Positions 23,718-33,231 of a DNA stretch of 64,000 nt are shown in pieces (positions within the stretch are counted from its first letter, which is position 1; the number at the start of each line of letters is the position of its first letter). The stretch covers positions 496,001-560,000 of the forward strand of contig NZ_JALGQH010000001.1 of assembly GCF_022810305.1 (NCBI RefSeq), read 5' to 3'. The notes under the pieces are model-generated. The model searched no databases. It was not told where the DNA came from and saw only the letters and a program-made list of their open reading frames with translations. Source of the DNA: Rhodococcus sp. ARC_M6. GTDB lineage: Bacteria > Actinomycetota > Actinomycetes > Mycobacteriales > Mycobacteriaceae. Both the position numbers and the translations under genes were made by a program.

Positions 23718-25100
23718 GTGTTGACAGAGCGCGGGTCCCGGGCGGGGGCAACAGAGGGACCAGATAATGCCGGGGGACCAGATACGTCATGGGTCGATTC
23801 TCATAAGTTGCTGATTCTCGGCGGTGCAGCGGTAGTCGCGCTGGTTCTGGGTGTGCAGACGTTTGCGTCGTACAAGGGCTATCTCGGTCCGGTGGAAAGT
23901 CTGTTCGGTGACTACTTCCTGGTTCCGCGTTCGGCCACGATGCCGTGGGTGGGATTGGCGCTCGCCTTGGTCGGCCTCAATAACCGCGAACGTATCTACG
24001 CAGTCTCCGCTGCAGTCGCCATTGATGTTGTCGTGGGTGCCATCCGCTGGTTTTCGGGCGGACCGCTCACGATGGGTACGGGCGGCACCTGGGTGCTCAC
24101 GGCAATTGCTGTCTATGCGTTCTGGAAGTTGAGCGGCGAGCGTCGTAGCGCGGTCCTTCACGGAGTTGCTCTGGGCGCACTGTTGATCATTGCCGCGAAG
24201 GTCGCCGAAACGTGGCTTTCGATCACCATCCTGCTCGGTACCGACGTGTGGGACGAGTACGTGTTCCTGGCCGATCAGGCTCTGGGCAATCCGTCGTGGG
24301 TGATGGGTCAGGTTGTCGACGCGATGGGACCGGTCGGCGCGGCGGCTCTCGACTGGATCTATGTCGAGCTTCCGGTCGCCGTGATCGTGGTCGCGCTCTA
24401 CCAGGCACGTAAAGGTTGGCCGTCACATCATCTGCTGCGCACTTTCCTGCTCATCGGATTGATCGGCCCGGTCTTCTACATACTGTTTCCCGTTGTAGGC
24501 CCGGTGTTCGCATTCGGCCCGCGAGGGCTCGGATTCCAGATCGGTGATTTCTGGCCGAATATCGTTCCGAACATTGATTTTTCAGCTCCCGCGTCGTTGC
24601 CTTTCGACGACCAGGCTCCCCGTAACTGCATGCCGAGTCTGCATACGGCGTGGGCAGTTGCCCTGTTCATCCATTCGCGGCGTGGTCCGTGGTGGTTGCG
24701 AAGCCTGGGTACGTTCTGGCTTCTCGCAACGCTGACGGCAACGCTGGGCTTCGGATTCCACTACGGCGTCGACCTCATTGCCGGAGCAATTCTGTGCCTG
24801 ACTCTCGATGCGGCGCTGCATGATCCGGAACGCGGCTGGGGCTGGTTCCGCATCCGGTTGATCGTCGGCGGCAGCGCGATTCTCGTCGGACTTCTGCTGT
24901 CCTACCGCTTTGCGTCGGTCCAGATGGCAGCGTATCCAGAGTTGTTCGGGCCGTTGCTGATCGCTGTTCTGGTACTGATGTCGGTGGCGTACTACGCGAC
25001 GTTCTTCGCCCGCCCGGGTACTGCGTTGGCGCAGTGGGGCGAGCGAGCAGACGACGTCCTGCCACCTACCGAAGCTCCGGCGGGTCTTCCAGTTCGTTGA
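23718..25100 (+). CDS. PAP2-superfamily membrane protein (inositol-phosphotransferase-like)
   Basis: The 460-residue protein has about ten hydrophobic segments. The PAP2 core is in the second half: NCMPSLHTAW (PSxxH) and GFGFHYGVDLIAGA (His and Asp), resembling the PAP2_3/Aur1-Ipt1 subgroup. It should move or remove a lipid- or sugar-linked phosphate at the outer side of the membrane. The stop overlaps the 3' end of convergent mnhG by 35 bases. GTG 23718 is the start used. Confidence 0.82.
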   Translation: MLTERGSRAGATEGPDNAGGPDTSWVDSHKLLILGGAAVVALVLGVQTFASYKGYLGPVESLFGDYFLVPRSATMPWVGLALALVGLNNRERIYAVSAAVAIDVVVGAIRWFSGGPLTMGTGGTWVLTAIAVYAFWKLSGERRSAVLHGVALGALLIIAAKVAETWLSITILLGTDVWDEYVFLADQALGNPSWVMGQVVDAMGPVGAAALDWIYVELPVAVIVVALYQARKGWPSHHLLRTFLLIGLIGPVFYILFPVVGPVFAFGPRGLGFQIGDFWPNIVPNIDFSAPASLPFDDQAPRNCMPSLHTAWAVALFIHSRRGPWWLRSLGTFWLLATLTATLGFGFHYGVDLIAGAILCLTLDAALHDPERGWGWFRIRLIVGGSAILVGLLLSYRFASVQMAAYPELFGPLLIAVLVLMSVAYYATFFARPGTALAQWGERADDVLPPTEAPAGLPVR

Positions 25101-25410
25101 TCTTCATGACGGCGTCCTGCTCGCGCTGTTCGCGGTAGGCGACGCGGCCCACGCTGTGGGCAATCACGGGTGCTGTCAGCAACGTGAACACGCCGACCAG
25201 GATCAGCATCCAGATGTCGACGCTTCCTCGAAGCAGGAACACTGCGCCCATCAGAACGAGGACCAGTCCGACGACCTGCGGTTTGGTAGCCGCGTGCATA
25301 CGACGCAGTGTGTCGGGGAATCGTACGATTCCGATCGCTGCGGTGAGTGCGAGGAGCGCGCCGAGGAAGATCGAGACGGCCCCGATGACGTCGAGTATGT
25401 TGCCGATCAT
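25066..25410 (-). CDS. mnhG: Na+/H+ antiporter subunit G (MnhG/MrpG)
   Basis: The 114-residue protein has three hydrophobic segments (ILDVIGAVSIFLGALLALTAAIG, VVGLVLVLMGAVFLL and WMLILVGVFTLLTAPVIAHSVG), typical of subunit G. VRFPDTLRRMHAATKPQ is the family signature. It ends the mnhACDEFG operon, overlaps mnhF by four bases and overlaps the convergent PAP2 gene by 35 bases at the 3' end. Confidence 0.92.
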   Translation of the reverse strand: MIGNILDVIGAVSIFLGALLALTAAIGIVRFPDTLRRMHAATKPQVVGLVLVLMGAVFLLRGSVDIWMLILVGVFTLLTAPVIAHSVGRVAYREQREQDAVMKINELEDPPELR

Positions 25411-25676
25411 CGGTCACTCACCCGGAAACGTGCGACGGAGACGGAACCGATGAATCCGACGAGGGCCAAGGCGACGATCGCGGGAATGATGGTGGTGTCG
25501 GCGCTGTAGGCAGCCCACACCGCGAGTCCACACATCGAGACGGCGACGATGGTGTCCAGCGCGACCAACCGGTCCAGCGAGCTGGGCCCGTCGATCAGCC
25601 GGAATGTTGTCAGTAGCGCCGCGATCGCGAGAATCACCCCGGAGACGATCAGGGTGGTGGTGATGAACCCGTTCAT
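25407..25676 (-). CDS. mnhF: Na+/H+ antiporter subunit F
   Basis: The 89-residue protein has three transmembrane segments and the subunit-F signature LIDGPSSLDRLVALDTIVA. It is a membrane part of the Mrp complex that exchanges cytosolic Na+ for external H+. It overlaps both neighbours (mnhG by four bases, mnhE by one). Confidence 0.92.
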   Translation of the reverse strand: MNGFITTTLIVSGVILAIAALLTTFRLIDGPSSLDRLVALDTIVAVSMCGLAVWAAYSADTTIIPAIVALALVGFIGSVSVARFRVSDR

Positions 25677-26245
25677 TACTGGTCCTCCGCTCGGGGTGCA
25701 TCGAATTCGTAGTCACGTTGGTGCCACGGGCTGGGTTGCCAGTCGGAATCACGCTCGAAGGATGCGATGAACAGGCGCTCGAGATCTTCGACGGACCGAT
25801 AGAACGCGCTGACGGATTTCTGCGAGCCGACATCGAGCACGTGAACGTAGACGATCCGACGGTTCTGGTCGATCTCGAGAACCATGGTTCCGGGGATGAG
25901 ATTCAGGACGTCGATGCAGAGGGTGAGCACCAGATCGGATTTGATGCCGAGCTGGTACCGCAGGACACCGGTGACGGGCGGCGGTGACGGCCTGATCGCC
26001 AGCCACGCAACCTGGATGCTCGAAAGCGCTGCGTAGTAGACGATCACCCACGCCAGACGCAGGATCGAGAGAATATGCACGCGGCCCTCGACGGGTACCC
26101 GGGGGAGAGGCAGCAGGACCATGATGACGAGGCCCACGACGAGCCCGCCGAAGATGTTGCCGTAGCTGATGTTGCCCCACAACAGAACCCACACGAATGT
26201 CAGCCACACCAAGATTCCGACGCGGAGTACGAGTTCACGTTTCAT
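25676..26245 (-). CDS. mnhE: Na+/H+ antiporter subunit E
   Basis: The 189-residue protein starts with two hydrophobic segments (LVWLTFVWVLLWGNISYGNI and FGGLVVGLVIMVLLPL) and carries the MrpE signature DLVLTLCIDVLNLIPGTMVLE, followed by a cytosolic tail. It overlaps mnhD by four bases. Confidence 0.92.
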   Translation of the reverse strand: MKRELVLRVGILVWLTFVWVLLWGNISYGNIFGGLVVGLVIMVLLPLPRVPVEGRVHILSILRLAWVIVYYAALSSIQVAWLAIRPSPPPVTGVLRYQLGIKSDLVLTLCIDVLNLIPGTMVLEIDQNRRIVYVHVLDVGSQKSVSAFYRSVEDLERLFIASFERDSDWQPSPWHQRDYEFDAPRAEDQ

Positions 26246-27879
26246 CGCGGCGGCTCCTCTGCGGTGGTATCCGAATGCGGTATCGGGCGGTGGTCCCCGA
26301 GGACGGCTTCGATGTAGATGGACCGATCCTGTAGATCCTTCGCGGCGCGGTCACTGATGTCGATGATCTGGCCCGCGAATACCGTCAGCGCGAGTCCGAC
26401 GGCTACCAACCCGACTGTCGGGATCAGCATGAAAGCGGGAATCTTGCCGACGTCTTCACGATCGACGAAGGCGATGTCCTCTTCGGATTCGTCGATCAGT
26501 GCCGACGGACTGACATCCGCGAGGTCACCTTCGGGGGCGTCGGCGCGGGCGCGCCAGAACGCTTTGGTCCACACTCGGGCGACGGCGTAGAGCGTCAGCA
26601 AGCTGGTGACGGTGCCGCCGGCAACAAGCACCCAGGCGAGTGCGCTGGCATCCGCGGTGCCCGCTTGCAGGAGTGCGACCTTGCCGATGAAGCCCGAGAA
26701 CGGCGGAATGCCACCGAGATTGAGGGCGGGAACCAGGAACACGATTGCCAGGATCGGGCTGGCCGCAGCCAATCCGCCGAGGCGTCGTAGCGACGAGCTG
26801 CCGGCTTGACGTTCGATCAGTCCGACGACGAGGAAGAGCGTCGTCTGCACGATGATGTGGTGCGCGACGTAGTAAATGGCTCCCGAGAGGCCTGCGGATG
26901 TCGACAGAGCGATGCCGAAGATCATGTAACCGATGTGGCTGACCAGGGTGAATGACAGGAGTCGTTTGATATCACTCTGGGCGATGGCACCCATGATGCC
27001 GACCACCATCGTCAACAAACCACAGATCATCAGAACGTTGTCGAGTTCACCTTGCGGGAACAGGAGCGTGTGCGCGCGGATGATCGCGTACACACCGACT
27101 TTGGTCAGGAGGCCGGCGAAGACGGCGGTGATGGGTGCGGGCGCTGTCGGATAGGAGTCCGGGAGCCAAGCCGAGAGTGGGAAGACTGCGGCCTTGATTC
27201 CGAAGGCGACGAGCAGAACACCGAAGATCGCAGTCCGGGTGCCGGGCGGAATGTCGTCGAAACGCAGGGCCATATCGGCCATGTTGAGAGTGCCCGTCGC
27301 GGCGTACGCAAAGGCGATGCCGGCCAAGAAGATCAGCGACGACACCATCGAGACCATGACGTAGGAGACGCCCGCTCGAACACGATCCGCACTCCCACCC
27401 AAGGTGAGCAGCACGAAGCTTGCCGACAGCAGAACCTCGAAACCGACGTACAGATTGAAGAGGTCGCCGGCGAGGAAGGCGTTGGAAATACCGGCGGTCA
27501 GCGCTAGATATGTCGGTAGGAAGATCGAAACCGGCTGAGCTTCGCTGCCGTCGCGGATACCCTGACCGATCGCGTAGACCATGACGGCCAGAAGGACAAT
27601 CGAGGACACCACCAGCATCATCGCCGAGAGGCGGTCCACGACGAGAGTGATGCCGATCGGGGAATCCCAGCCGCCCACCTGGATGGCGGTGGTGCCGTCA
27701 CGATCTGCCAGGTAGAGCAGCATTCCGGAGACCGCGACCACGGCGACCAGCGCGATGAGGGTGATGACGCGCTGGAATCGTGGGCGTCGGCCGACGACGA
27801 GGGTGGCGGCGGCGGCCAGCATCGGAATCAAGACGGGCAGGGGTGCGAGCGTTCCCATGAGGTTGTGCGAAATGGTCAT
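26242..27879 (-). CDS. mnhD: Na+/H+ antiporter subunit D
   Basis: The 545-residue protein belongs to the proton-translocating NADH dehydrogenase ND2/ND4/ND5-like family with about 14 transmembrane helices. It shows NLYVGFEVLLSASFVLLTLG, FGIKAAVFPLSAWLPDSY with the conserved lysine, and SDIKRLLSFTLVSHIGYM. The C-terminal soluble extension is acidic. It is one of the two large ion-translocating subunits of the Mrp complex. Confidence 0.94.
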   Translation of the reverse strand: MTISHNLMGTLAPLPVLIPMLAAAATLVVGRRPRFQRVITLIALVAVVAVSGMLLYLADRDGTTAIQVGGWDSPIGITLVVDRLSAMMLVVSSIVLLAVMVYAIGQGIRDGSEAQPVSIFLPTYLALTAGISNAFLAGDLFNLYVGFEVLLSASFVLLTLGGSADRVRAGVSYVMVSMVSSLIFLAGIAFAYAATGTLNMADMALRFDDIPPGTRTAIFGVLLVAFGIKAAVFPLSAWLPDSYPTAPAPITAVFAGLLTKVGVYAIIRAHTLLFPQGELDNVLMICGLLTMVVGIMGAIAQSDIKRLLSFTLVSHIGYMIFGIALSTSAGLSGAIYYVAHHIIVQTTLFLVVGLIERQAGSSSLRRLGGLAAASPILAIVFLVPALNLGGIPPFSGFIGKVALLQAGTADASALAWVLVAGGTVTSLLTLYAVARVWTKAFWRARADAPEGDLADVSPSALIDESEEDIAFVDREDVGKIPAFMLIPTVGLVAVGLALTVFAGQIIDISDRAAKDLQDRSIYIEAVLGDHRPIPHSDTTAEEPPR

Positions 27880-28481
27880 GAGCGAGCACCTCCCTTCCGC
27901 TTGTCGGATTCCTGTTTACGTGCAAGGTCGGTAGCCCAGTCGGGCACCGGTTCGTCCTCAAAGTCGCCGTCGTGAAGGTCGTCGTAGCACTCGATGTCCT
28001 CGAGGTTGACCAACTGTTCGAGGGGAATAGGGTTGCCGTCCTTGTCGAATGCGTCGCCGCCGATGCTGGGGGCGCCGGTGACGGGGTCGTCGGAACGGTC
28101 GTGGTCGGGGGCGTCGGCGGGGAGTCGACGCTTGATGACCTTGGTGTCCTCGGGATCGTCCTCGACGGCGTCGGCGGTGTTGATCTTGAAAGATCGGTAC
28201 GCCAGTGCCAGAACGAAGGCGGCGATGCCCATCGTGATGACGATGGCCGTCAGGATCATGCCCTGAGCCAAGGGATCCGCGATTTTCTCGTGTACCGATT
28301 CACGGCCCACGATCGGCGGATTTCCGTCACTGCCGCCGACGGTGAGGATCAGGAGATTGATGCCGTTGCCGAACAGGAGCAGGCCCAACAACATTCGGGT
28401 GATGCTGCGTTCGATCAGCAAGTAGACGCCCGTCGAGATCAGTACCCCGACCAGGACCAGCATTATGAAATTGGCACTCAC
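27876..28481 (-). CDS. mnhC: Na+/H+ antiporter subunit C with acidic C-terminal extension
   Basis: The first about 110 residues are a standard MrpC/NuoK-like three-helix protein (GVYLLIERSITRMLLGLLLFGNGINLLIL and DPLAQGMILTAIVITMGIAAF). The remaining about 90 residues are hydrophilic and acidic (for example LEDIECYDDLHDGDFEDE), which most MrpC proteins lack. The extension would lie in the cytosol and could sense pH or ions or bind a partner (inference). It overlaps mnhA and mnhD by four bases each. Confidence 0.93.
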   Translation of the reverse strand: MSANFIMLVLVGVLISTGVYLLIERSITRMLLGLLLFGNGINLLILTVGGSDGNPPIVGRESVHEKIADPLAQGMILTAIVITMGIAAFVLALAYRSFKINTADAVEDDPEDTKVIKRRLPADAPDHDRSDDPVTGAPSIGGDAFDKDGNPIPLEQLVNLEDIECYDDLHDGDFEDEPVPDWATDLARKQESDKRKGGARS

Positions 28482-31312
28482 GATGCCTTCACCTCGATTT
28501 CTGCGTCGAGGCGGGCGCCGAGACTTCGGAGTACGTCCAGCACCAGGCCGACGACGATGAGGTAGACACCGAGGTCGAAGAACAGTGCGGTGACCAGTTT
28601 GACGTGGCCGATGAGTGGGAGGGTGAACTCGAAGACCGCCGACGAGAGGGCCGGGGCGCCGAGGAACAGCGAGATGATGGCGGTACCGGCCGAGAGCGCG
28701 AGGCCCAATCCGAGGATCTTTCCGGCGTCGATGGGCACGGCTTCACCGAGTTCGTAACGGCCACCGGCGAGGTAGCGCAGAACGAGCGCGAGCCCGGCTG
28801 TGAGGCCGCCGGCAAAACCGCCGCCGGGTGCATTGTGGCCGGAGAAGAAGAAGTAGATCGACAGCACCATGATCGCGGGGAAGACCAAACGGGTGGTGAC
28901 TTCCAGGACGAGGGAGCGGTAGCGCGGGTCGATGAGATCGCCGCCGCGCAGCCACGTCGTATCGGAGTTGGCGGCAGCTTTGTCGACGATCACCGACGGG
29001 GCGTCGGCGACGCGGGGCGCGATACCGAACCGGCGGTTGCGGAACACGAGGCTGGCGACGCCGGTTGCGGCAACGAGCAGCACCGAGATCTCGCCGAGGG
29101 TGTCCCACGCGCGGATGTCCACGAGGAGGACGTTGACGACGTTCTTGCCGTTACCGATGGTGTATGCGGCGTCGGGGAGGAGCTCGTAGATCGGACGGGT
29201 ATTGCGTGCGTTGACGGCATAGGCGGCAATCGTGGTGACGGTAGCGCCGACGGCGACGGCCAGGATCGCGCGCGGCAGTTTGAACCCGATGGCCTTGCTC
29301 TCGTCGACTTCGGCCGGGAACTTTCGAAGTACCAGCACGAAGATCACGAGAGTCAGAGTCTCGACCAGAAATTGGGTGAGCGCCAGGTCCGGGGCACCGT
29401 GCAAGGCGAACAGGACACCGCAGCCGTAACCGGTGAGGCCGACGAGGATGACCGCTGCCAGACGGTTGCGCATGACGATTGCAGCAAGTGCCGCGGCGAT
29501 CATCATCAGCGCGATCGTGAACTGGATGGGGGAATCCCACAACCGCATATCCACACCCGTGCGAGTGTCGATGATCAACAGGACCAGCGGAACGATGACA
29601 AGCGTCGCAAGGATGGTCGACTGCGTCCGGGGGAGCGAACCACGCTGCGTGGCGCCGGTCAGACGCATGGAGATGGTGTCCATGCCGCGCAGGGTGGCGT
29701 CGTAGATACGGTCGGCGTTACCGAGCGGGGGATGCTCGAAGTGCAGGCGGCTGATCTGGCGTTGCGCGATGTAGAGCGCAAAACCGCCGGCGATGACTAC
29801 GCAGGTAAGTAGCAGCGGAGTGTTGAATCCGTGCCACAGAGCCAGGTGGTAATCGGCGTGCGGGCCGGCTGCGAGGGTTTGTGTGTAGGGCGTCAGCAGC
29901 TTCTCGAGCTGCGGCGACAGGATTCCGGCGGCCAGACCGAGGACTGCGAGCAAGCCCGGTGCGAACAGGAACAGCCAGCTCGGGGCATGCATCTTGCTGA
30001 CGGCCGGGCTGGGATTCTTGAGTGTCTTACGTCCGAAAGCGCCCCAGATGAAACGGAGGCTGTAGCCGACGGTCAGGATCGAGCCCGCCACGATGACGGT
30101 GATGACGGCGATCGACGACCAGTGTCCGAGGACGTCGGTTTCGAGTACCGACTCGAGTGCGGCTTCCTTACCGACAAATCCGAGGAGCGGTGGCAGACCG
30201 GCCATACTCGCCGCAGCTAGGCCGGCGATAACCGCCAGCGCCGGGGCCTTCTTGCCCAGATGGGCGAGTTTGCGCAGGTCACGGGTGCCGGTGGTGTGGT
30301 CGATGATGCCGACGACCATGAAGAGTGCCGCCTTGAACATGGCGTGCGCAACCACCATCGTCATACCGGCGAGGGCCGCGTCGCGCGTACCGATTCCGAC
30401 CAGCACCATCATGAATCCGAGTTGGCTGACGGTTCCGAACGCGAGTACGAGTTTGAGGTCGTAGGCACGCATGGCTCGCCAACCGGCGAGGATCATCGAC
30501 AGCAACCCGAGGCTGATGATGGTGACCCGCCACGGTGGTGAATCGGCATAGCCGGGAGCAAGGCGCGCGACGAGGTAGATACCGGCCTTGACCATGGCGG
30601 CAGCGTGGAGGTAACCGCTGACCGGGGTGGGCGCCGCCATGGCGCCGGGGAGCCAGAAGTGCAGGGGCACGATCGCGGATTTCGACAACGCACCGATCAG
30701 GATCAGCACGATCGCGACGGACGTAAGCCAGCCCGTGGGCGGCGACGCGACGAGGTCGGAGAGGTTGTAGCTACCGCCGACCTGGCCGAGGATGATCATG
30801 CCGACCAACATCGCGAGACCACCGGCAGTGGTCACCAACAAGGCCTGGGTGGCGGCGCGGCGACTGGTGGCGCGCTCGGCGTAGTGCCCGACCAACAGGA
30901 ACGAGAGCACTGTGGTCAGTTCCCAGAACATATACAGCAACAGCATGTTGTCACTGGTCACGAGGCCGAACATCGCGCCGGCGAAGGCAACCATCTCGGC
31001 CGCGAAAATCCCCAGACGGGGTTCGTCGTCGTTGAAATATCGTGCGCAGTAAACCAGGATCAGGGTGCCGACGCCCAAGACCAGGACGGCCATGATCGCG
31101 GAGAGCGCGTCGAATCTGAAGTCGATGTCCATCGACAGGCCCGGAGCCCAAGTGATGTGCAGCGTTTGGACGCTGCCCCATTTGTCGATGACCCAGCCGA
31201 GGCTGGCCAGCGGTACCAGTGCGAGTGGAAAGAAACCGTTTCGCCCGAACCTGCGCACCACAAGCGGAGCCAAGAGGGCGGCAACGGCATGGGCAAGCAG
31301 AATAGCGAGCAA
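28478..31312 (-). CDS. mnhA: Na+/H+ antiporter subunit A fused to subunit B (MnhAB)
   Basis: The 944-residue protein is the first gene of the operon. Residues 1 to about 500 are the ND5-like antiporter module (FWELTTVLSFLLVGHYAERA, LSKSAIVPLHFWLPGAMAAP, GTVSQLGFMMV). The middle contains the MrpA C-terminal helices (LTQFLVETLTLVIFVLVLRKF). The last part is MrpB-like (LVFPAIMVLSIYFFFSGHNAPGGGFAGG). The usual separate mnhB gene is absent, so A and B are one polypeptide. The complex uses the proton gradient to expel Na+ and maintain cytosolic pH. Confidence 0.94.
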   Translation of the reverse strand: MLAILLAHAVAALLAPLVVRRFGRNGFFPLALVPLASLGWVIDKWGSVQTLHITWAPGLSMDIDFRFDALSAIMAVLVLGVGTLILVYCARYFNDDEPRLGIFAAEMVAFAGAMFGLVTSDNMLLLYMFWELTTVLSFLLVGHYAERATSRRAATQALLVTTAGGLAMLVGMIILGQVGGSYNLSDLVASPPTGWLTSVAIVLILIGALSKSAIVPLHFWLPGAMAAPTPVSGYLHAAAMVKAGIYLVARLAPGYADSPPWRVTIISLGLLSMILAGWRAMRAYDLKLVLAFGTVSQLGFMMVLVGIGTRDAALAGMTMVVAHAMFKAALFMVVGIIDHTTGTRDLRKLAHLGKKAPALAVIAGLAAASMAGLPPLLGFVGKEAALESVLETDVLGHWSSIAVITVIVAGSILTVGYSLRFIWGAFGRKTLKNPSPAVSKMHAPSWLFLFAPGLLAVLGLAAGILSPQLEKLLTPYTQTLAAGPHADYHLALWHGFNTPLLLTCVVIAGGFALYIAQRQISRLHFEHPPLGNADRIYDATLRGMDTISMRLTGATQRGSLPRTQSTILATLVIVPLVLLIIDTRTGVDMRLWDSPIQFTIALMMIAAALAAIVMRNRLAAVILVGLTGYGCGVLFALHGAPDLALTQFLVETLTLVIFVLVLRKFPAEVDESKAIGFKLPRAILAVAVGATVTTIAAYAVNARNTRPIYELLPDAAYTIGNGKNVVNVLLVDIRAWDTLGEISVLLVAATGVASLVFRNRRFGIAPRVADAPSVIVDKAAANSDTTWLRGGDLIDPRYRSLVLEVTTRLVFPAIMVLSIYFFFSGHNAPGGGFAGGLTAGLALVLRYLAGGRYELGEAVPIDAGKILGLGLALSAGTAIISLFLGAPALSSAVFEFTLPLIGHVKLVTALFFDLGVYLIVVGLVLDVLRSLGARLDAEIEVKAS

Positions 31313-31492
31313 AAGGCACTCCGTCGTGTTGTCATTGGTGCGGCGGGGTGTCCGAACTAATCGAACCTATCGAGTATTTCGAGACGAAATTACTTCGTCC
31401 ACGTGCACATATTACCGGGCGGAACGGTTTCGTTGCGCAGCGAGTCGGTTCGAGCTACAACCACAGCGGCTGCTACACGTAAGTTGGGCGAG

Positions 31493-31906
31493 GTGAAAAC
31501 GCAGATCATTCGGACCGCTGCACTCGCTCATATTCGGGACCGTCGACTGATCCAGACCAGGTCGGTCGGTAAGACGGCGTTCTATATGGCCGGCGGAAAG
31601 ATCGATCCGGGTGAGACGCCGGAACAGGCCCTGCATCGTGAGGTCCGTGAAGAACTGGATGTGGGCCTGGTGCCGGGCACCGTTGCGTTCCTCGACGTCT
31701 TCGAAGCCCATGCATTCGGGCACTCGATTGATACCGGACTGCATATGAGTTGCTACCGCGCCGAGATGGACGGTGAGCCGAGGCCCACAAGCGAGATCGC
31801 AGAATTCCGGTACTTCACCTTGGCCGAATACGAGGCGATGGACGACGTGGCGCCCGGTTCACTCAAAGTGTTCCAGCGACTGGTGTCGATGGACCTGATC
31901 GACTGA
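31493..31906 (+). CDS. Nudix hydrolase
   Basis: The 137-residue protein has the Nudix box beginning GGKIDPGETPEQALH and continuing REVREELDV. The start VKTQIIRTAALAHIRDRRLI is typical of small Nudix proteins. GTG 31493 is preferred because it begins the homologous region; a longer in-frame ATG exists at 31403. It shares 44 bases at its 3' end with the convergent membrane protein gene. The substrate is unknown. Confidence 0.85.
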   Translation: MKTQIIRTAALAHIRDRRLIQTRSVGKTAFYMAGGKIDPGETPEQALHREVREELDVGLVPGTVAFLDVFEAHAFGHSIDTGLHMSCYRAEMDGEPRPTSEIAEFRYFTLAEYEAMDDVAPGSLKVFQRLVSMDLID

Positions 31907-33203
31907 AGTTGCGGAGTCGGTAACTTGTGTACGCGCAGACAGTCACGATCACCAGGGCGGCACATCCGAGAACGACAAGATCGCCCGAAGGCTCGAACCG
32001 GGAGACGACGGTGCCGCCCTCGATCGGTGTGAAGTCGGTCGAACCGTACGAGAATCGGGGATACACCAGTAGCGCGTAGGCAGTCGGACCGAAAATGACG
32101 CCCAGTCCCACCAAAAGGCGCGAGCCTCCGGTCCGGTGCGGTTCCGACTTCAGCGCACTGACTATGGCATAGGCCACGGCGGCTCCCGCGATGTCGACGA
32201 TGAACTCACTCAACCTGGTGGTTCTGGCCGCGTAGTTGACGAAGCCGGCCAGAGTCAGGGTGAACAGCAACCCGTAGCTGACGATCGCCGACGGCCGGAA
32301 GGCAGCAATTGCCGCGGCCACCACGATGAGCGCGCTGAGTGTCGCCACCCGGGCGGCGGTGAGTTCCTGGGCCAATGTCACCGATTCCGGTGGACGATTC
32401 GCGACCACCACCGCAAGGGTGGCTGCCGATGCAGTCGCGACAAGCAGGATGTGATTCCCACTTCCCAACGCCACAGCCGCAATCACCGTGACGGCCAGCG
32501 CTCCCACGAGGACCGGGAGTGCAGCCCACACGGTGGTGACATTGAACGACCAATTCACGATGAGTCCGGTGAGCGTCAATACGCCCGCGATGACTACCGG
32601 CCGAACCGCCATCTGTTCTCGCCGCTGCTCCGGGTCGGCGTCCGGGTCGTGGCGGTTATCCGAGTTGTGGTTCCAGAAGGCCAGAATCGACAGTGCAATC
32701 AGGACTAGTGCCGTCAGTGTGGCCGCTATGAGCGGTGGTTGAAACTGTGAAACATCTTGCGCCAGGTAGTCGGCATACCGACGGGGAACAGCGTTGGGGT
32801 CCAGGATTGCCGTCGAAACGTAGACGGCAACAACAACTCCCGCGACACTGCTGGCCAGCAGAGGTCTCGGTAGCGTTGACGTGATTGCACCCAGCGTGAT
32901 GCCCGCCGCGACGGGAGCGAATGCTTCGAAAGATTGGTTGTGCAACCCCGGCAGTTCGAGGAGCATCCCGCCGAGAGCGACCAGCGCAGCGGTACGGGTC
33001 CGTGAGCGAACCAGCGCCGACGCTGCACCGACCGCGACTACTGCCAGCACTCCCGTGGCAATCGTGCCGATCGACCAAAATCTGTCCCCGGACGACATCG
33101 ACGTGCGCGAACTGCTCACAAACGGTGCGAGTACGACGACGGTGACAACAAACGCCGTGACACCGCTGAGCGCGATGCGAAGCGTCCTCATGTCGGCGTG
33201 CAC
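31863..33203 (-). CDS. Polytopic membrane protein, paralogue of its neighbour
   Basis: The 446-residue protein has about 12 hydrophobic stretches and no domain that I recognise. Its end (YPRFSYGSTDFTPIEGG and IVTVCAYTSYRLRN) aligns with the end of the next gene (VNFSYVGEPTAFTSIPV and IVTVCAIPVTRLRH), so the two are tandem paralogues. The pair lies behind a TetR gene on the same strand with 28- and 26-base gaps, suggesting a three-gene operon. A transporter or lipid-modifying role is possible but unproven. Confidence 0.75.
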   Translation of the reverse strand: MHADMRTLRIALSGVTAFVVTVVVLAPFVSSSRTSMSSGDRFWSIGTIATGVLAVVAVGAASALVRSRTRTAALVALGGMLLELPGLHNQSFEAFAPVAAGITLGAITSTLPRPLLASSVAGVVVAVYVSTAILDPNAVPRRYADYLAQDVSQFQPPLIAATLTALVLIALSILAFWNHNSDNRHDPDADPEQRREQMAVRPVVIAGVLTLTGLIVNWSFNVTTVWAALPVLVGALAVTVIAAVALGSGNHILLVATASAATLAVVVANRPPESVTLAQELTAARVATLSALIVVAAAIAAFRPSAIVSYGLLFTLTLAGFVNYAARTTRLSEFIVDIAGAAVAYAIVSALKSEPHRTGGSRLLVGLGVIFGPTAYALLVYPRFSYGSTDFTPIEGGTVVSRFEPSGDLVVLGCAALVIVTVCAYTSYRLRNFSRSGPSTPVAGTL

Positions 33204-33231
33204 TGCTCCACGGTAGTCAATCGGGCACCCG

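Noticed and set aside
28604..29812. 402-codon ORF antisense to mnhA
   Set aside because: Asp/Glu/Gly/Arg-rich shadow of a membrane-protein gene; no independent evidence.
31383..31399. GACGAA-ATTAC-TTCGTC inverted repeat between mnhA and the Nudix gene
   Set aside because: Arms of only six bases and no second copy; too weak to call an operator.
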